Assembly: GCA_003136515.1 (NCBI GenBank)
Contig: PLEU01000181.1
Location: forward strand, 509 to 7,147
From: Spartobacteria bacterium
Lineage (GTDB): Bacteria; Verrucomicrobiota; Verrucomicrobiae; Chthoniobacterales; UBA6821
Reading direction: 5' to 3'
DNA length: 6,639 bases
The notes under the pieces were generated by a model, which saw only the letters and a program-made list of their open reading frames with translations, had not been told where the DNA came from and did no database searches. Made by a program: the position numbers and the translations under genes. The first letter of the stretch is position 1. Every line of letters begins with the position of its first letter. This document shows positions 1 to 6,514 of the stretch, piece by piece.

Positions 1-53
1 CCCATGCGTCCGGTGACGCCGTTCATGATGATGCCGATGCGGTGTTCTTTCAT
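1..53 (-). CDS. Gfo/Idh/MocA family oxidoreductase, N-terminal fragment (cut by window edge)
   Basis: Reading leftward from the ATG at 53-51, the frame gives 17 complete codons plus two bases and runs off the window. The peptide begins MKEHRIGIIMNGVTGRMG (the last Gly is inferred from two bases). A beta strand followed by a glycine-rich turn (GIIMNGVTGRMG) is the start of a Rossmann NAD(P)-binding domain. From family knowledge, this NGVTGRMG loop is typical of Gfo/Idh/MocA sugar or polyol dehydrogenases, often found in sugar-catabolic clusters of Verrucomicrobia and Planctomycetes. The start is the first ATG, because the next one (26-24) lies inside the Rossmann loop. It follows the cupin stop by 14 nt, so it is probably co-transcribed. 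No clear Shine-Dalgarno site precedes it. The catalytic Lys and the C-terminal domain lie outside the window, so the substrate cannot be assigned. Confidence 0.72.
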   Translation of the reverse strand, partial: MKEHRIGIIMNGVTGRM

Positions 54-67
54 AAATTCTACCCAGC

Positions 68-514
68 TTACAGAGGCTTCCTAGTGCACTGCGGCTGCGT
101 ACCCTCCGGAAGTGCCGGCACATCTATTCCGGCTAGGGGAAGAGTCCCTTCCAGCTCCTGTTTCCAGTGGGCGACATCGCCCGAAGGCCCGTAAACATAG
201 ATCATCCGCAGAGGGGTGGACCCAATATTGGTCAGCTGATGAAAGACACCAGTCGGTATGTAAACCGCCTGACCCGAGGTCAGTATTCTCCTTTCCTCTC
301 CAAGACACATCTCCCCATCCCCCTCGACTATGAAATAGACCTCCTCCTGTTCCTGATTATGCCATGGCACCTGACCACCATGTGGTTCCAAAGTAACATT
401 ACCCATGGCAAAGTTGGCGGCCTGAATCGGCGAGACTCCCCCTACGAGATTTTGTGTGCACCGACGGGCCGGATAGGTGCGGCCCTGGATCTGGGAGAGG
501 TCGGCAATAATCAT
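68..514 (-). CDS. Small single-domain cupin protein
   Basis: This 148-residue protein has one cupin beta-barrel covering roughly residues 35-110. Motif 1 is seen at about 47-67 (GGQVPWHNQEQEEVYFIVEG, then DG). Motif 2 is at 81-98 (GQAVYIPTGVFHQLTNIG) and carries the conserved PxGxxH. Likely metal ligands are H52, E58 and H92; Q54 stands where most cupins have the second His of HxH. Small cupins of this kind are usually metal-dependent isomerases, epimerases or dioxygenases, or sugar-binding domains, and are cytoplasmic; no signal peptide is visible. The gene lies 20 nt after the GH88-like hydrolase stop and 14 nt before the Gfo/Idh/MocA start, so a role in the same sugar pathway is inferred. 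The leader has no Shine-Dalgarno site and a CCCC run directly abuts the ATG. The cupin fold is secure; the reaction is not known. Confidence 0.85.
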   Translation of the reverse strand: MIIADLSQIQGRTYPARRCTQNLVGGVSPIQAANFAMGNVTLEPHGGQVPWHNQEQEEVYFIVEGDGEMCLGEERRILTSGQAVYIPTGVFHQLTNIGSTPLRMIYVYGPSGDVAHWKQELEGTLPLAGIDVPALPEGTQPQCTRKPL

Positions 515-534
515 GGGGTGTGAGGATTCAGAAA

Positions 535-1917
535 CTAGATTTTCCCAAAGAATGTCAGGTAGGGGGCACTAGTCGCAAGACGATGAATATGTAAAGCCAG
601 TTCCCGGAGATGAAAGTCACCCCACATGGCCGACTCGCCGCAGGGAACTTTCTGACCCTCAGGAATGTGATCCCAGCCATTTGGGCGATGATAGACGGTG
701 TGTAGCAGCAGTCCCTCGTGCTTTGGATCGGAGCTTAAATAGGGTTCAGAGAAGAGCGTTTTTGCGATGCTTAGTCCGGCAGTGGTGTATCGGTCTCCCT
801 CCTCGAATTTCCCATGCCTCGTTAAATAACTGCCCAGCCGCAGGAGTCCCTGGGCTCCGATGGCGGCGGCAGAACTATCTACCGGTTCGTAATCATTGAA
901 TGGCTCCGCAGGTCTCTCCTTGTAATTCCCGAGGTGAACGAGCCCTGGGGCACCCGTGTCCCAGTACGGAATGCCATCAGTCGGGGTCTCACGGATCATG
1001 AACTCTGCCACGGTGGTGGAGACTTCAAGAAAACGGTCGAGGATTTTTTGTTTGCCCCCAAAGGGAAGGAATTCCTCCACAGAAAGAAGTTCCAAAAATT
1101 CCATCTGCTCCGGATAGCCGCAAAGAACCCAGGCGAGTCCGCGCGTCCAAGTGGAGAATGGGGTATATCCCTGCTGGGTCGAGGCACAGCGGTAGTTGCC
1201 ATCATTGGTATTGAAGATTGATTCATGCACCACGCGGCCCGGAACATCGTAGATGTCGCGCCCTTTTCCATAATAGACATTGTAGCGGGCTGTCGCCTCG
1301 GCGTGTTGAAGAATGCGCCCGAGGAGCGATGCAGTCTTGTCGTTCTCCGTCATCAGGCGATGACCAAGCTGATGACTCAGAGCCAGCGCACGAAGGGAAC
1401 GCACGGTATCTGAAAAAAGAGAATGCGGCCCGTTGAAGGAATAGATGTAGCCAAGTTCCGGGGTGAGCTGGGTCCACCGTGATGCCTGTACAGCACCACT
1501 TGCCTTGAGCGCAAGGTCGTAGAAATGCCCCTCCCATTCATTACTCGGGAGTCTCCCTTCCAGAAGAAGACGACGCAAATTTCCGTATGTGCTGACATTG
1601 TTAAATCCATGATCATGCACGCCGACATGCGTGATATGTGGAGCCATCAGGCGCAGCGTCCCCTCGCGGCCGATATGGAGCATCTCCTGGTCTCCAGTGG
1701 CATCAAATTGCAGTATCGCGGCGCCGTATTGGAATCCCTGAGTCCACTCCGTCCAGCCGCGCGAAGTGTATTTTCCCTCGATCGTGAAAACGGGCGTGCC
1801 GTCACTCTCCCTCCATCGCTTTTGCAGCGCAGCAATTTTGGGAGCGGAAACTTCAAAGACCTTTTCAGCTGCGGACTTGAGTGAGCGGGGGGTAAGCGAT
1901 TTATCAAGAGTGATCAT
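535..1917 (-). CDS. GH88-like unsaturated glucuronyl (uronyl) hydrolase
   Basis: This 460-residue protein resembles glycoside hydrolase family 88, which has an (alpha/alpha)6 barrel. GH88 enzymes hydrate the C4-C5 double bond of the unsaturated uronic acid left by polysaccharide lyases, releasing it from the oligosaccharide. Family-like segments in order are RGWTEWTQGFQYG (53-65), HDHGF (101-105), SDTVRSLRALALS (169-181), HESIFN (231-236), QGYTPFSTWTRGLAW (249-263), DSSAAAIGAQGLL (347-359) and GESAMWGD (427-434). By comparison from memory with Bacillus sp. GL1 UGL (Asp88, Asp149, Gln211, Trp219, Arg221, Trp225), D102 and D170 fit the two catalytic Asp, and Q249, W257, R259 and W263 have the same spacing as the substrate-binding residues. 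It is longer than classical UGL (about 370-380 aa). No signal peptide is seen, so it is probably cytoplasmic. It starts 20 nt after the SDR stop, with no Shine-Dalgarno site. GH105 or another hydrolase of this fold is the alternative. Confidence 0.78.
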   Translation of the reverse strand: MITLDKSLTPRSLKSAAEKVFEVSAPKIAALQKRWRESDGTPVFTIEGKYTSRGWTEWTQGFQYGAAILQFDATGDQEMLHIGREGTLRLMAPHITHVGVHDHGFNNVSTYGNLRRLLLEGRLPSNEWEGHFYDLALKASGAVQASRWTQLTPELGYIYSFNGPHSLFSDTVRSLRALALSHQLGHRLMTENDKTASLLGRILQHAEATARYNVYYGKGRDIYDVPGRVVHESIFNTNDGNYRCASTQQGYTPFSTWTRGLAWVLCGYPEQMEFLELLSVEEFLPFGGKQKILDRFLEVSTTVAEFMIRETPTDGIPYWDTGAPGLVHLGNYKERPAEPFNDYEPVDSSAAAIGAQGLLRLGSYLTRHGKFEEGDRYTTAGLSIAKTLFSEPYLSSDPKHEGLLLHTVYHRPNGWDHIPEGQKVPCGESAMWGDFHLRELALHIHRLATSAPYLTFFGKI

Positions 1918-1937
1918 GAAAAGAGGGGTAAAAATAA

Positions 1938-2726
1938 CTACAGGCGGCTCAGATGAAAGCCTCCATCGATATAAAGGACATCGCCGGTGCTGAAGGGAAA
2001 ATCACCGCGACAAATTGCCTTCACTGCAAGCCCGACATCCTCAGGGTTCCCCCACCGGCGTTGCGGCACGAGTCCCTCTGCAATCAGCGCGTCGTATTTC
2101 CCTTTTACCCCTGATGTCATATCGGTCGCCATGATCCCGGGACGCAGTTCGAGCACCTGCACTCCCTCGAATGCAAGACGTGTAGCCCAGAGTTGTGATG
2201 CCATGGCAAGCCCCGCCTTGGAAATACAGTAATCACCTCGATTCACGGAAGCTGTGGCGGCTGAGATCGAAGTAACGAAAATCAATTTGTAGCCTCCCGC
2301 AAGACGCGAAGCGCCAGGATGCTCAAGCCAATACCTGGCAGCAAGCTGACTAAGAAAATATGGCCCCTTGAGATTGACCGAAATCAATTCATCAAAGCTC
2401 TCCTCCCCAGCCTCAGTAATGTCGGCGCGTTCGCGCGGAGCCATCCCGGCATTATTCACTAGCGCATCCAAATGACCGAATTCCTCAAGAATATTTTCCA
2501 TCATAACTCTCCGCTCAGCGCTGGAAGCAAGTTGTGCTGAAACGGCAAGGAAGCATTGATCCGCGGATTTCGCCACTTCCCTGCAGGCAACAATAGTCTC
2601 ACTGGCTGCTGCGGAATTTGTAGCATAATGAATGGCCAGATCATACCCCTCAGATGCAAGGGTGAGAGCAATGCCACGTCCCAGACCACGACTGGCCCCG
2701 GTTACTAAAACAACAGGTCGACTCAT
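1938..2726 (-). CDS. Short-chain dehydrogenase/reductase, FabG-like sugar-cluster type
   Basis: This 262-residue classical SDR is a complete, cytoplasmic NAD(P)-dependent oxidoreductase. The cofactor loop TGASRGLG is at 9-16, NNAG at 91-94 and the catalytic tetrad is N118, S153, Y166 and K170 (YCISK at 166-170). The end of the fold is marked by RPGIMATDM (195-203) and the C-terminal IDGGFHLSRL (253-262). The segments NRGDYCISKAGLAMASQL and KYDALIAEGLVPQRRWGNPE closely resemble, from memory, the group often annotated as 3-ketoacyl-ACP reductase (PRK12745). Members of that group often sit in sugar-catabolic operons rather than fatty-acid clusters. The neighbours (a GH88-like hydrolase downstream, then a cupin and a Gfo/Idh/MocA dehydrogenase) favour oxidation or reduction of a sugar or keto-sugar acid. 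The gene lies 32 nt after the glycosyltransferase stop. Its leader lacks a Shine-Dalgarno site and has CCCCC directly before the ATG. The fold is certain; the substrate is not. Confidence 0.9.
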   Translation of the reverse strand: MSRPVVLVTGASRGLGRGIALTLASEGYDLAIHYATNSAAASETIVACREVAKSADQCFLAVSAQLASSAERRVMMENILEEFGHLDALVNNAGMAPRERADITEAGEESFDELISVNLKGPYFLSQLAARYWLEHPGASRLAGGYKLIFVTSISAATASVNRGDYCISKAGLAMASQLWATRLAFEGVQVLELRPGIMATDMTSGVKGKYDALIAEGLVPQRRWGNPEDVGLAVKAICRGDFPFSTGDVLYIDGGFHLSRL

Positions 2727-2758
2727 GGGGGATACTTACTATCGAAAGAATGATTAAC

Positions 2759-4003
2759 TCACAAGGAGCTGCGTGTGGCGCCGGAATAGATGCGGCCTTT
2801 CCAGCTTACGCCTCTTCCGAGACAGAGTCTCCAGCTGTTAAGCGCGATCAGAAGAGCCAGGGAAAGGGCTATAGGATGAGCGACCAAGCCCAACCATGAT
2901 GTTCGGAAGCGAATCGTAAGCAGAATTCGAGTCGTGTAAATCAAGACTACGCAGATAAGCGCAGCATAAAAACAGCCCTTGAAAGCAGTTACAAACCAAC
3001 CCAGAAGCAGTAACACGAAAGGAAGCAAAAAAAACGCTGAAATCACCACGCCAAAGAAGAAAAAGCCGATATGTGACTCTTCAAACACAGGGCGGAGATT
3101 TTTGGAAAAGCCCTCCCAGAGTTCCGAAAATCCTTGGTACATCCGACAACGCAGCAGATCGATTCCGTCCGCATTTGCCAACCGCATCCCCTCTCCCGTG
3201 CCGGCTGCAACACGTCGCCCGAATGCTATATCCTCAACAAGATGATCCTTGAGTGCTTCATGCCCTCCCAGCTTCTCATAGGCGGCACGACTAAATAGTA
3301 GGAACTGTCCATTGGCCACCCCCATCGAGGCAAGTTGATTCCGGGAAAATCCCCAGCGTGAGACACGGTCTGGATCAGACTGCAACCAGGCCAGCGTGGT
3401 AAAGGGCTGAAACGACATGAATAGGAGGTAGCCCAAGGGTATTACCAACTTCTCCGACCATGTTTCGGTGATCTGATCGGGCCAGAGGGAAAGCAGATCG
3501 GTCCGCCGCTGTTTGGCATGGACAAGGGCCGTTCGGTGGCAGGCGCTACCATGAATGGTATCGGCATCAGTAAAGAGCAGGTATCGACTGGCAGGATCTG
3601 CAGCGACTGAGAGCTGATGACAGGCCCAGTTTTTACCCACCCATCCCTCGGGCAGGTCGTCTCCATGAATGATTCTGAGCCGACCCCTGACTCCCTCGCG
3701 AAAGCCCAACTCTTGCGCAATCTCTACAGTCCTGTCGGTAGAGCGGTCATTCAGTAGGATAATTTCCCGTACTGGTGGCTCTTGGGCAATAAGCGAGGAG
3801 AGGCATTCACGGATACGCCGTTCTTCATTACGGGCGGGAACTAGCACAGAGAGATCTTGCAACGACTCCTCTTCCTTAGGAGCAGGTTTCAAGCGGCGTA
3901 GCATCCACATATTCACCAAGGACTGAAGTATGCAGATCCCCAGCAAAGGAATAACGACAAGCCTCACCAGCCAAAAAATTAGTAGAAAGAATGCCTCCCA
4001 CAT
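2759..4003 (-). CDS. Membrane GT2 glycosyltransferase, CrtQ/CruC/HpnB-like
   Basis: This 414-residue membrane protein has an N-terminal hydrophobic segment (about 5-30), a cytoplasmic GT-A catalytic domain (about 50-300) and a cluster of hydrophobic segments (about 312-390). Catalytic-domain marks are LVPARNEE (54-61), NDRSTD (85-90, nucleotide-binding Asp), GWVGKNWAC (120-128), the DxD metal site in TDADT (145-149), GQFLLFSR (232-239), VEDIAFGRR (256-264, likely catalytic base) and CRMYQGFSELWEGFSKN (286-302). A WKGRIY motif lies near the C-terminus (401-406). This architecture is that of GT2 enzymes acting on lipids, such as CrtQ and CruC (carotenoid glucosyltransferases) and the hopanoid-associated HpnB. 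It should move a sugar from a nucleotide donor to a hydrophobic acceptor at the inner face of the membrane. The acceptor cannot be told from sequence. It heads a tight minus-strand run whose other members look sugar-catabolic. No Shine-Dalgarno site is seen before the ATG. Confidence 0.87.
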   Translation of the reverse strand: MWEAFFLLIFWLVRLVVIPLLGICILQSLVNMWMLRRLKPAPKEEESLQDLSVLVPARNEERRIRECLSSLIAQEPPVREIILLNDRSTDRTVEIAQELGFREGVRGRLRIIHGDDLPEGWVGKNWACHQLSVAADPASRYLLFTDADTIHGSACHRTALVHAKQRRTDLLSLWPDQITETWSEKLVIPLGYLLFMSFQPFTTLAWLQSDPDRVSRWGFSRNQLASMGVANGQFLLFSRAAYEKLGGHEALKDHLVEDIAFGRRVAAGTGEGMRLANADGIDLLRCRMYQGFSELWEGFSKNLRPVFEESHIGFFFFGVVISAFFLLPFVLLLLGWFVTAFKGCFYAALICVVLIYTTRILLTIRFRTSWLGLVAHPIALSLALLIALNSWRLCLGRGVSWKGRIYSGATRSSL

Positions 4004-4076
4004 TGTTTAAATGCAAAACCTGAGCAGTGGAAACAACTGCACGGCAAAAGCCTCCATATTAGGGAGTGGCAGGATG
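4004..4076 (-). other. 73-nt intergenic gap with a weak stem-loop
   Basis: This gap separates the stop of the proline-rich protein gene from the start of the glycosyltransferase gene on the same strand. It holds one short perfect inverted repeat, GCAGT (4024-4028) and ACTGC (4036-4040), with a 7-nt loop. On the minus strand this is followed by TCAGGTTTTGC. It may be a weak terminator or processing site, or chance. The AT-rich TTTAAA just before the glycosyltransferase ATG is too close to the start to be a normal -10 element, unless the message is nearly leaderless. No Shine-Dalgarno site is visible. Whether the glycosyltransferase has its own promoter cannot be decided. Confidence 0.3.
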
Positions 4077-5117
4077 CTAGTTGGAAGAATCTACTTTCTT
4101 TGTCTGCGAAGCAGGCGTGCCCTGTCCCTTTGTTTTGCTATCCTTGTCTTTATTCCCTGTTGTTTCGAGGGGGGATGGGGAAGCCTGCGGTGTAACTCCG
4201 GTAGCATGTCTCCGCCTCCTATGAGGGGTCGAGGTGGGAGAAGCTGAAGGCTCCGGGGTCGGAGAAACCTCCTCATCCACAGTTGGCGGCAGATTTAGCG
4301 GAATTGTGGGTTCAACACGCACTTGCTCCAACCTCCGGAGATAGGCGGCATGCATGGTGTCAATCCAGTCGGAAAGACTCGCGTCGATTTTCTTCATCCT
4401 CTTGGCGAGGAGGTCATAATATTCACGCAAAGCCTGACGTTTCGCCTCGTCGGTCTTCGCCGAGTCAGCCTCAGACCAGAGAGATATTAACGCCTCCTCT
4501 TTGTCAGCCTTCACTTTCACGGAATAATACCGGGCCTTCTGGTCCTCCCGTTGCTTCTCCTCATTTTCACCGGAGTTGATGGGTGATGGCGGGGGCGGTT
4601 CTTCAGGTGGGGGAATTAGGGAATTCGGATCGCTCGGAGGAGGATTCTGGCCTGGGGAGCCCATTCCAGAATCGGGGGCTGGGGCTGGTGGTTCTCCGGG
4701 TGCTGGTGTTGGTCCCGGTGCCAGACTGTTTGAATCAACTGTTGCATTGGTGGTGTTCGTGTCGGCACTTTGCGAAGTGACTGTATTCGTGTCGGGCGTC
4801 GCTGTTGCTGGAGGCGTGCCATTCGTGCCCACAGGAACCGGGGTAGGTGTATTCGACGATACCTCAGGTCCAGGTGTTGTATCAGCAGGAGGCGGGACAG
4901 GATTTTCCTGAAGTTGAAGTGGAGCTGGGGAGGAAGATGGGGAAGCACTATCTGCTGCCGGCGTGCTGGCGGTAGAAGAAGAATTAGTGTCAGGTGCCAT
5001 TTGAGCCGGCGATGGCATGGTCGCAGGAACTGGTTCTGATTGGTTCTGAGCAATCAGGGGAATAGAAAGAAGCCCGCTCACAGGGAGTAGGATGCAGGCG
5101 AGATGTCTGAATTTCAT
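4077..5117 (-). CDS. Exported Pro/Ser/Thr-rich protein with a central charged helical region, unknown function
   Basis: I chose the ATG at 5117, giving 346 residues, because it begins a good signal peptide: MKFRH, then a hydrophobic stretch to about residue 22, with likely cleavage near A23. A longer frame exists back to 5276, but it would bury this signal and overlap the divergent pabB. After the signal, residues 27-180 are low-complexity and rich in Pro, Ser, Thr, Ala, Asn and Asp, like a flexible linker or wall-spanning region. Residues about 184-268 form a charged, probably helical region (KARYYSVKVKADKEEALI, then KRQALREYYDLLAKRMKKID and AAYLRRLEQVRVEPTIPLNL). The C-terminal tail (281-346) is again Pro/Ser/Thr-rich, with HRRRRH at 299-304 and several Lys-rich patches. 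No enzyme motif, LPxTG, plausible lipobox or C-terminal membrane segment is seen. It probably acts in the periplasm or outside the cell. I do not recognise a named family. Confidence 0.75.
   Translation of the reverse strand: MKFRHLACILLPVSGLLSIPLIAQNQSEPVPATMPSPAQMAPDTNSSSTASTPAADSASPSSSPAPLQLQENPVPPPADTTPGPEVSSNTPTPVPVGTNGTPPATATPDTNTVTSQSADTNTTNATVDSNSLAPGPTPAPGEPPAPAPDSGMGSPGQNPPPSDPNSLIPPPEEPPPPSPINSGENEEKQREDQKARYYSVKVKADKEEALISLWSEADSAKTDEAKRQALREYYDLLAKRMKKIDASLSDWIDTMHAAYLRRLEQVRVEPTIPLNLPPTVDEEVSPTPEPSASPTSTPHRRRRHATGVTPQASPSPLETTGNKDKDSKTKGQGTPASQTKKVDSSN
4578..5039 (-). other. Low-complexity Pro/Ser/Thr-rich coding segment
   Basis: This segment encodes residues 27-180 of the exported protein. 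It is not an exact tandem repeat. It is a degenerate run of short Pro-rich pieces (such as TPTPVPVG, PGPTPAPGEPPAPAP and PPPEEPPPPSP) separated by Asn/Asp/Ser/Thr stretches. Its base bias creates long open frames on the other strand, including a glycine/valine-rich one, which are shadows and not genes. Such segments usually serve as extended, disordered spacers. Confidence 0.7.
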
Positions 5118-5176
5118 GATATGGGGTACAGCAAAATCTGGCTTTCGCGAGCCGAGACCTTGCAAAGGAAACAAAA
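5118..5176. promoter_or_regulatory. Divergent intergenic region between the exported-protein gene and pabB
   Basis: These 59 nt separate two genes transcribed away from each other, so the start signals for both should lie here or overlap the gene ends. A small inverted repeat, GGCT at 5140-5143 and AGCC at 5150-5153 around TTCGCG, is present but too short to call an operator. I see no convincing -35/-10 pair in either direction, and verrucomicrobial promoter rules are poorly known. The region is inferred to be regulatory from gene layout alone. Confidence 0.45.
5164..5169 (+). promoter_or_regulatory. Shine-Dalgarno-like AAAGGA before pabB
   Basis: AAAGGA sits 7 nt before the ATG at 5177, which is good spacing for ribosome binding and supports that start. 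It stands out because no minus-strand gene in the window has a comparable site. A competing in-frame ATG at 5219 has GGAAGG (5202-5207) 11 nt upstream. Confidence 0.5.
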
Positions 5177-6481
5177 ATGAGACGTGATGGCAAGAGGTGC
5201 CGGAAGGCTTTCCATTCGATGAACAAGCGCGGAAATACGATTTCGTCTGAAAATTTTCAAAGTGATGCCCCAACACCTGTTGAGATTGCTTCCAGCTGGC
5301 ATAGCGAATCCGGTTTTTTTTGGATCGATTCCTCCAACGAAGATGATCCGGGACTCTCCCTTATCGGGCACCATCCCGACCTGATACTGGAAGGAAAATT
5401 GGGTGACTGGCATCACCTTGAAGAAGAGCTGGCTCGCCGTCGAAGAAATACTCTCGTGCACGTGCCCGATCTCGGGGTTCCCCAAGGCGCCGCGGTGGGA
5501 TACTTCCGATTCGACGGATCATTCTGTTTCGGTTTCTACGATAAGCCTCTAGTTCATGGGGCGGAGGGTTGGCTAGGAAACTCTCTTCCAGACTGCAGCT
5601 CAATGCAGCTTCCAGCCATTGGCAATATGGCCTCCAGACTCGACTTCCAGCCTGAGATGGGACGGGAAGATTACATGCGGATGGTAAGCCGTGCCCAAGA
5701 ATACATCGCCGCCGGAGATATCTATCAAGTTTGTTTGGCCCATCGGTTCACGGCAACTTTTTCGGATGATCCCTGGCATCTCTATCTGGCCTTACGGGAA
5801 GCATCACCATCACCCCATGCCGCCTATCTTCAGATCGGCCGGGAAACGATCCTCTCAAGTTCTCCCGAATGTTTTCTGAAGATGAGTGGGCGAAGAATTT
5901 CAACGCGCCCCATCAAGGGGACGCGTCCAAGACGGCGCGATCCCGGGGAGGATGAACGCCAATCCTTTGAACTCAAAACCTCTCCCAAGGAGATCGCCGA
6001 GTTGCTCATGATCACGGATCTGGAGCGAAATGATCTGGGTCAGATTTGTTCATACGGGAGCGTGACTGCAACCCAACTGCTCCATCTTGAGAAGTATGCC
6101 CACGTTTTTCATCTTGTTTCCACCATTGAGGGGGATCTGCGTCCCGATATCTCACAAGTAGAAGCTCTGAGCGCGTGTTTTCCGGGAGGATCAATTTCGG
6201 GAGCCCCAAAAATACGAGCCCTGGAAATCATCCATGAACTGGAACCAGTCTCGCGGGGTCTGTTCACCGGAGCCATCGGCTACTTCGGCTACAATGGAGA
6301 AAGCCAATTCAATATCGCGATTCGCACGGTAATCACCCGACCTGGACACGCGGAATTCCACGTTGGAGCAGGTATTACGGCTGATTCCGATCCTTTGAAA
6401 GAATGGGAGGAAACCCTCCACAAGGCAGCCGGCATTTTGCAGGCTGCCCGTGGAGATAAAGAATCCAGATTATCCCAGTAA
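5177..6481 (+). CDS. pabB: Aminodeoxychorismate synthase component I (PabB)
   Basis: PabB, with its glutaminase partner PabA, converts chorismate and ammonia to 4-amino-4-deoxychorismate, the precursor of p-aminobenzoate for folate. The 434-residue protein carries the chorismate-binding domain of the anthranilate synthase I family: GDIYQVCLAHRF (180-191), SSSPECFL (227-234), PIKGTRPR (245-252), ITDLERNDLG (279-288), HLVSTIEG (312-319), FPGGSISGAPK (335-345), GAIGYFGYNG (365-374) and VGAGITADSDP (396-406). PIKGT, with Lys247, marks PabB; TrpE has Ala there (PIAGT). No aminodeoxychorismate lyase (PabC) domain follows, and no pabA lies in the window. The length fits stand-alone PabB proteins of about 420-470 residues. 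The start at 5177 is favoured by AAAGGA 7 nt upstream, but the first 14 residues are basic and may be extra; ATG 5219 would give 420 residues. It is transcribed divergently from the exported-protein gene and convergently with the glycine-rich protein gene. Confidence 0.93.
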   Translation: MRRDGKRCRKAFHSMNKRGNTISSENFQSDAPTPVEIASSWHSESGFFWIDSSNEDDPGLSLIGHHPDLILEGKLGDWHHLEEELARRRRNTLVHVPDLGVPQGAAVGYFRFDGSFCFGFYDKPLVHGAEGWLGNSLPDCSSMQLPAIGNMASRLDFQPEMGREDYMRMVSRAQEYIAAGDIYQVCLAHRFTATFSDDPWHLYLALREASPSPHAAYLQIGRETILSSSPECFLKMSGRRISTRPIKGTRPRRRDPGEDERQSFELKTSPKEIAELLMITDLERNDLGQICSYGSVTATQLLHLEKYAHVFHLVSTIEGDLRPDISQVEALSACFPGGSISGAPKIRALEIIHELEPVSRGLFTGAIGYFGYNGESQFNIAIRTVITRPGHAEFHVGAGITADSDPLKEWEETLHKAAGILQAARGDKESRLSQ

Positions 6482-6499
6482 CTCCCGTTTTGCCGGGAG
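6482..6499. terminator. Possible bidirectional hairpin terminator between convergent genes
   Basis: A perfect 6-bp stem, CTCCCG (6482-6487) with CGGGAG (6494-6499), surrounds a 6-nt loop directly after the pabB stop codon. It lies in the 33-nt gap between two converging genes, where a shared terminator is expected. No T-rich tract follows on either strand, so it is not a classical intrinsic terminator. It may end transcription weakly, protect 3' ends, or be incidental. Confidence 0.45.
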
Positions 6500-6514
6500 C
6501 TCTGGAACGCTGAT

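Noticed and set aside
4576..4911. Open plus-strand frame rich in Gly and Val
   Set aside because: It is the complement of the Pro/Ser/Thr-rich coding segment; its composition follows directly from that bias.
5094..5117. Lipobox-like L-A-C at residues 6-8 of the exported protein
   Set aside because: The Cys lies only seven residues from the start with no hydrophobic core before it, so signal peptidase II processing is implausible.
5118..5276. N-terminal extension of the exported-protein frame back to an ATG at 5276
   Set aside because: It would hide a good signal peptide starting at 5117, would overlap the first 100 bases of the well-supported pabB, and encodes Cys/His-rich sequence with no domain character.
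5177..6481. Anthranilate synthase component TrpE as the identity of this gene
   Set aside because: The active-site motif is PIKGT with Lys, as in PabB, rather than PIAGT, and no clear tryptophan-binding N-terminal motif is seen.
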